Position numbers and translations under genes: made by a program. The notes under the pieces were generated by a model. The model made no database searches. It was not told where the DNA came from and saw only the letters and a program-made list of their open reading frames with translations. Positions 8,070-11,627 of a stretch of 11,627 bases of DNA are shown piece by piece; positions within the stretch are counted from its first letter, which is position 1; every line of letters starts with the position of its first letter. The stretch is from Brevibacillus sp. (GTDB lineage: Bacteria; Bacillota; Bacilli; Brevibacillales; Brevibacillaceae), in the NCBI GenBank assembly GCA_029240815.1, contig JARDZO010000178.1, positions 1 to 11,627 of the forward strand. Direction: 5' to 3'.

Positions 8070-9680
8070 TTGACCACGATCCCGACTAATCCCTATCCTT
8101 TGGAATTAAGCATTACCGGAGAATTGCTCAACGACTATCGCGACATTCTCACACCAGAAGCCATTCAATTCATCATCAAGCTGGAACAGAAGTTTGGAGA
8201 CAGACGACAGCAATTGCTTGCCGAACGACAAGAAAGACAATTAAAAATTGACGCGGGACAGCTGCCTGACTTTTTGCCAGAGACAGCTCAGATCCGCAAA
8301 GGCGATTGGACAGTAGCTCCTTTGCCAGCTGATTTGATGGATCGGCGTGTAGAAATCACTGGGCCTGCTGGCGACCGTAAAATGGTCATCAATGCACTGA
8401 ACTCTGGAGCGCGGCTCTTTATGGCAGACTTTGAAGATGCAAACTCGCCTACGTGGGACAACACGATCCAAGGTCAGATCAACATGAAGGATGCTGTACG
8501 TCGCAACATCTCTTTTACCAGTCCCGAAGGCAAGCAATACGCGCTGAAGGAAAAAACAGCCGTACTCATTGTGCGCCCGCGCGGATGGCATTTGGAGGAG
8601 AAGCACATCACGCTCGATAACAGACCGATCTCAGGTAGCCTGCTCGACTTTGGTCTGTACTTTTACCATAATGTGCAAGCTTTGATGGCGAATGGTACGG
8701 CTCCCTATTTCTATCTCCCCAAACTGGAAAGTCATCTAGAGGCGCGCCTGTGGAATGATGTGTTTCTGTTCGCCCAGGATGAACTTCATATCCCTCGCGG
8801 CACCATCCGGGCAACGGTGTTGATTGAAACGATCTTAGCTGCCTTTGAAATGGACGAAATTTTGTATGAGTTACGTGAGCATAGCGCTGGACTCAATTGT
8901 GGTCGATGGGACTACATCTTTAGCTATATTAAAAAGCTGCGCAATCAACCAGATGTCATTACACCTGACCGTGCGCAAGTCACGATGACGGTTCCGTTCA
9001 TGAAGGCGTACACGTCGTTGGCAGTAAAAACATGTCACAAGCGGCAAGCGCCATGCATCGGTGGGATGGCAGCACAAATTCCAGTCAAGAACGACCCGGT
9101 CAAAAATGAGGAAGCAATCGCCAAAGTACGTGCTGATAAAGAGCGGGAGGCGTACGACGGTCACGATGGGACATGGGTAGCACACCCTGGTTTGGTGCCT
9201 GTGGCAATGGAAGTCTTTAATCGTTTAATGAGAGAGCCCAATCAGATCTGGTACAAACGCGAGGACGTGCAAGTGACCGCTAGTGATCTATTGGCTGTAC
9301 CAGCAGGTGTGATAACAGAGGAAGGCGTCCGTACGAATATCACTGTCGGTTTGCAATATGTAGAGGCTTGGCTGCGCGGATCAGGAGCTGTACCGATCCA
9401 TAACCTGATGGAGGACGCAGCGACCGCGGAAATTTCCCGGGCACAGGTCTGGCAGTGGATGCGTCATCCGCGTGGAGTCTTGCAGGATGGACGCAAGATT
9501 ACTGAGGCATTGGTGAAACAGTGGCTAACTGAGGAACTACAAGCATTGAAGACAGCAATGGGACATGAGCGGTATGAGGAAAGCAAGTTTCCGGTGGCAG
9601 GAGGACTCTTTCTGCAATTGGTGACGGACGATGAATTCGAGGACTTCCTGACCGTTCCTGGTTATCGCTATCTTTCATAA
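8070..9680 (+). CDS. aceB: Malate synthase A
   Basis: AceB condenses glyoxylate with acetyl-CoA to malate, the second step of the glyoxylate shunt. The 536-residue length fits the A isoform (about 530-540 residues), not the ~720-residue G isoform. Key residues align with the E. coli enzyme: Arg169 in VRPRGWH, Glu253 in LIET and Asp281 in GRWDYIFS for substrate and magnesium, and Asp449 in [11 protein letters not shown] as the catalytic base. The segment [16 protein letters not shown] (217-232) is characteristic of the family. Translation starts at a TTG with a very strong GGAGGAGGAG site (8055-8064) seven bases upstream; no nearby in-frame ATG preserves the N-terminus. aceA follows 49 bases later without a terminator, indicating one operon. 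Confidence 0.97.
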   Translation: MTTIPTNPYPLELSITGELLNDYRDILTPEAIQFIIKLEQKFGDRRQQLLAERQERQLKIDAGQLPDFLPETAQIRKGDWTVAPLPADLMDRRVEITGPAGDRKMVINALNSGARLFMADFEDANSPTWDNTIQGQINMKDAVRRNISFTSPEGKQYALKEKTAVLIVRPRGWHLEEKHITLDNRPISGSLLDFGLYFYHNVQALMANGTAPYFYLPKLESHLEARLWNDVFLFAQDELHIPRGTIRATVLIETILAAFEMDEILYELREHSAGLNCGRWDYIFSYIKKLRNQPDVITPDRAQVTMTVPFMKAYTSLAVKTCHKRQAPCIGGMAAQIPVKNDPVKNEEAIAKVRADKEREAYDGHDGTWVAHPGLVPVAMEVFNRLMREPNQIWYKREDVQVTASDLLAVPAGVITEEGVRTNITVGLQYVEAWLRGSGAVPIHNLMEDAATAEISRAQVWQWMRHPRGVLQDGRKITEALVKQWLTEELQALKTAMGHERYEESKFPVAGGLFLQLVTDDEFEDFLTVPGYRYLS

Positions 9681-9729
9681 GCGTCGGCAATTGTAATTTC
9701 ACATAAAAAATCGAGTGGGGGAAACGAAA

Positions 9730-11019
9730 ATGAGCAAACAAAACAAGCAAGAAGCGATTCAACAGGTAGAGCAAAGCTGGCAAACCGAGCGTTTTCAGGG
9801 AGTATCTCGTACTTATACCGCGGAAGATGTCGTTCGTCTGCGTGGATCTGTTCAGGTAGAACATACATTAGCACGATTGGGTGCAGAGCGTTTGTGGCAG
9901 TTGCTCCATACTGAGCACCATATCAAGGCATTGGGCGCATTGACTGGGAATCAGGCTATCCAGCAAGTAAAGGCGGGGCTGAAGGCCATTTACTTGAGTG
10001 GCTGGCAAGTAGCAGCTGACGCCAATCTCTCTGGTCAAATGTATCCCGACCAAAGCCTCTATCCAGCAAACAGTGTTCCTCAAGTTGTAAAGCGCATCAA
10101 CCAGGCTCTCCAACGCGCGGATCAAATCGATCAATCTGAGGGCGGTACCGATACTCATTGGTTCGCGCCGATCGTAGCTGACGCAGAAGCGGGATTTGGC
10201 GGCCCTCTGAATGTATTTGAACTGATGAAAGGCATGATTGAAGCGGGGGCAGCAGGTGTTCACTTTGAGGACCAGCTCGCTTCCGAGAAAAAATGCGGTC
10301 ATATGGGCGGTAAGGTACTCATCCCGACCCAAGCAGCTGTTCGCAATCTGATCTCAGCTCGTTTCGCAGCGGATGTAATGGGGGTACCGACAATCATCGT
10401 AGCACGTACCGATGCCAATGGCGCTTTCCTCATTACCAGCGACATCGATGAGCAAGATCAGCCGTTCCTTACCGGAGAACGGACACCAGAAGGATTCTTC
10501 CGCCTGCGAGGTGGACTGGATGCCGCAATCGCCCGTGGTCTCGCGTATGCTCCTTATGCAGACCTGATCTGGTGCGAGACATCTGAGCCAAACCTGGAGG
10601 AAGCCCGCCGTTTTGCCGAGGCGATCCATGAAAAATTCCCTGGGAAGCTGCTGGCTTATAACTGCTCGCCATCGTTTAACTGGAAGAAAAAGCTGGATGA
10701 AGAATCGATCGCACGCTTCCAGGATGAGCTGGGTGAGCTGGGCTACAAGTTCCAATTCGTTACACTGGCAGGCTTCCATGCCTTGAACTACGGTATGTTT
10801 GAGCTGGCGAGAGGCTATCGGGATCGCGGTATGGCTGCTTACTCTGAGCTGCAGCAGGCAGAGTTTGGCAGTGAGGTGCACGGTTACACTGCTACTCGTC
10901 ACCAGCGTGAAGTTGGTACTGGTTACTTTGACGAGATCGCACAAGTCATTGCGGGAGGAACATCTTCTACGACGGCTCTCAGTGGGTCTACGGAGGAAGA
11001 GCAGTTTGCTCATCAGTAA
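9730..11019 (+). CDS. aceA: Isocitrate lyase
   Basis: AceA splits isocitrate into glyoxylate and succinate, bypassing the decarboxylating steps of the TCA cycle so that acetate or fatty acids can support growth. The 429-residue length is normal for the bacterial enzyme. The signature KKCGHMGGK carries catalytic Cys189. The magnesium and substrate segment [10 protein letters not shown] is at 149-158, and the C-terminal loop NCSPSFNW at 311-318. The ATG is chosen because TGGGGGAAA lies just upstream. A GTG at 9715 in the same frame would add five residues (MGETK) but falls within that binding site. It is the second gene of the aceBA operon and is followed by a strong terminator. Confidence 0.97.
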   Translation: MSKQNKQEAIQQVEQSWQTERFQGVSRTYTAEDVVRLRGSVQVEHTLARLGAERLWQLLHTEHHIKALGALTGNQAIQQVKAGLKAIYLSGWQVAADANLSGQMYPDQSLYPANSVPQVVKRINQALQRADQIDQSEGGTDTHWFAPIVADAEAGFGGPLNVFELMKGMIEAGAAGVHFEDQLASEKKCGHMGGKVLIPTQAAVRNLISARFAADVMGVPTIIVARTDANGAFLITSDIDEQDQPFLTGERTPEGFFRLRGGLDAAIARGLAYAPYADLIWCETSEPNLEEARRFAEAIHEKFPGKLLAYNCSPSFNWKKKLDEESIARFQDELGELGYKFQFVTLAGFHALNYGMFELARGYRDRGMAAYSELQQAEFGSEVHGYTATRHQREVGTGYFDEIAQVIAGGTSSTTALSGSTEEEQFAHQ

Positions 11020-11040
11020 TCGATAAAAAGTGGAAGAAGC

Positions 11041-11075
11041 AAAGGACTAGGAGCCATGATTCCTAGTCCTTTTTA
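11041..11075 (+). terminator. Intrinsic terminator of aceBA
   Basis: AAAGGACTAGGA and TCCTAGTCCTTT form a perfect 12-bp stem with an 8-base loop, followed by TTTTT in all. It begins 21 bases after the aceA stop. Confidence 0.94.
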
Positions 11076-11151
11076 TGAGAGGTTCTTTTGTACGCGATAT
11101 TCTTTGTTCGCTGCCTCCGTATTCGCACTCCTGTCTCAAGGCCCCGTTTGT

Positions 11152-11180
11152 TTGCCAAAAAGAGGGTAACGGCATATAAT
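11152..11180 (+). promoter_or_regulatory. Strong promoter of the tRNA-Arg gene
   Basis: TTGCCA (11152-11157) and perfect TATAAT (11175-11180) are 17 bases apart. Transcription should start near 11187, about 50 bases before the mature tRNA 5' end. AAGGAGGTAGGTGG just after the -10 looks like a ribosome binding site but is followed by no open frame. Confidence 0.75.
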
Positions 11181-11235
11181 AAGGAGGTAGGTGGGCAGCA
11201 GATTTACGTGGCTTGTCCAAATAACACATATCTAT

Positions 11236-11312
11236 GTCCCCGTAGCTCAGCAGGATAGAGCGTCAGTTTCCTAAACTGTAGGTCGGAGGTTCGAATCCTC
11301 TCGGGGACGCCA
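11236..11312 (+). tRNA. tRNA-Arg (anticodon CCU)
   Basis: The 77-base sequence folds as a full cloverleaf. The acceptor stem is GTCCCCG with CGGGGAC, the D arm GCTC/GAGC, and the T arm GGAGG-TTCGAAT-CCTCT; discriminator G is followed by an encoded CCA. The anticodon loop TTCCTAA (11268-11274) gives anticodon CCT at 11270-11272, which reads the arginine codon AGG. The outermost pair of the anticodon stem (11263 with 11279) is U-U, a mild irregularity. It is a single-gene transcript with its own promoter and terminator. Confidence 0.96.
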
Positions 11313-11336
11313 TACAGGTGCAAATGGTTGTTCGAA

Positions 11337-11376
11337 ATGCGGTTCTCTATTACTTAGAGAGCCGCGTTTTCATTTT
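11337..11376 (+). terminator. Intrinsic terminator after tRNA-Arg
   Basis: ATGCGGTTCTCTA and TAGAGAGCCGCGT form a 13-bp stem with two U-G pairs around a 5-base loop, followed by TTTCATTTT. It lies 24 bases after the tRNA. Confidence 0.85.
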
Positions 11377-11522
11377 GCGTAGCTTCTTCAGCGTCAACTC
11401 GTCCACCAGCACCTAACGAACACCTCGCAATTTCCTAGCTGTATATCCGAGGCTTTCCGTTTAAAAAATGCACGGATGTTTAGGCGGGCACTCTTTATCA
11501 AACGCTACAGAGAACAGGGGGC

Positions 11523-11538
11523 AAAAGGAGGTAAAATG
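11523..11538 (+). promoter_or_regulatory. Orphan Shine-Dalgarno and ATG at the mobile-element junction
   Basis: AAAAGGAGG (11523-11531) is followed four bases later by ATG (11536-11538). The frame ends after four codons because the ATG runs into the presumed insertion-sequence end at 11537. This looks like the translation start of a gene that has lost its body to the insertion. The spacing is slightly short, so the original start codon may have been a little further downstream. No convincing promoter was found in 11377-11520, which otherwise shows no gene. Confidence 0.4.
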
Positions 11539-11627
11539 TACCCTTTGTAAAGGACACTTTTAAAAAGTCTAGGCAGCTCTCAGTAGATGATCCCTGTATT
11601 GAACGGGGGTCATCTTTTTTAAATTCC
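11537..11627. mobile_element. Probable end of an IS3-family insertion sequence (partial)
   Basis: The segment opens with TGTACCCTTTGTAAAGGACA, followed by CTTTTAAAAAGTCTAG. This resembles the terminal repeats (5'-TG) and subterminal sequence of IS3/IS150-group elements in Bacillales, as recalled rather than searched. A hairpin (11585-11615) sits in the place where these elements carry one beside the transposase gene. Reading the minus strand from the window edge gives a stop codon at 11619-11621 just before the hairpin, which would fit the 3' end of a minus-strand transposase. The other orientation cannot be excluded. The transposase and the other end lie beyond the window. Confidence 0.5.
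11585..11620 (+). terminator. Hairpin terminator inside the presumed insertion-sequence end
   Basis: AGATGATCCC and GGGGTCATCT form a 10-bp stem with one T-G pair around an 11-base loop (TGTATTGAACG), followed by TTTTTT. On the + strand it acts as an intrinsic terminator that would stop outside transcription from entering the element. On the minus strand no T run follows the stem. Confidence 0.7.

Noticed and set aside
11047..11229. 60-codon minus-strand frame between aceA and the tRNA
   Set aside because: It overlaps the aceBA terminator and the tRNA promoter and shows no family features.

Overview
The window looks like origin-proximal chromosome of a Gram-positive member of the Bacillales, most likely Brevibacillus or a close relative. 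This assignment is inferred from gene order and protein character, not from a search. The order 23S rRNA, yaaC (opposite strand), guaB, dacA, pdxS, pdxT, serS is the one known next to oriC in Bacillus subtilis. Strong GGAGG-type ribosome binding sites, GTG and TTG starts, sigma-A promoters and a T-box leader also fit the Bacillales.

Layout. Positions 1-63 are the last bases of a 23S rRNA gene. A terminator follows directly, with no 5S gene between. yaaC lies on the minus strand and converges on the rRNA operon. guaB (IMP dehydrogenase) has a clear promoter with a full-consensus PurBox just upstream. dacA (D,D-carboxypeptidase, penicillin-binding protein 5 type) follows behind a long inverted repeat. 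pdxS and pdxT form a two-gene pyridoxal phosphate operon. serS is preceded by a complete T-box riboswitch with a serine specifier. Nearly every one of these units ends in a strong intrinsic terminator.

After serS the order departs from B. subtilis. There is a 50-residue protein made almost entirely of four CxxCxGxG zinc-binding repeats, then aceB and aceA, the two enzymes of the glyoxylate shunt, and then tRNA-Arg(CCU) with its own promoter and terminator. The last ~90 bases look like one end of an insertion sequence, probably IS3 family, abutting an orphan Shine-Dalgarno and ATG.

Functionally the window is mostly core metabolism: translation (rRNA, SerRS, tRNA-Arg), GTP supply (GuaB), vitamin B6 (PdxST), cell-wall trimming (DacA) and growth on acetate or fatty acids (AceBA). 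I see no defence system, CRISPR array, prophage or biosynthetic cluster. The parts most worth a second look are the free-standing DnaJ-type zinc protein, the large dyad at the dacA promoter, the PurBox at guaB, the missing 5S gene and the insertion-sequence junction.
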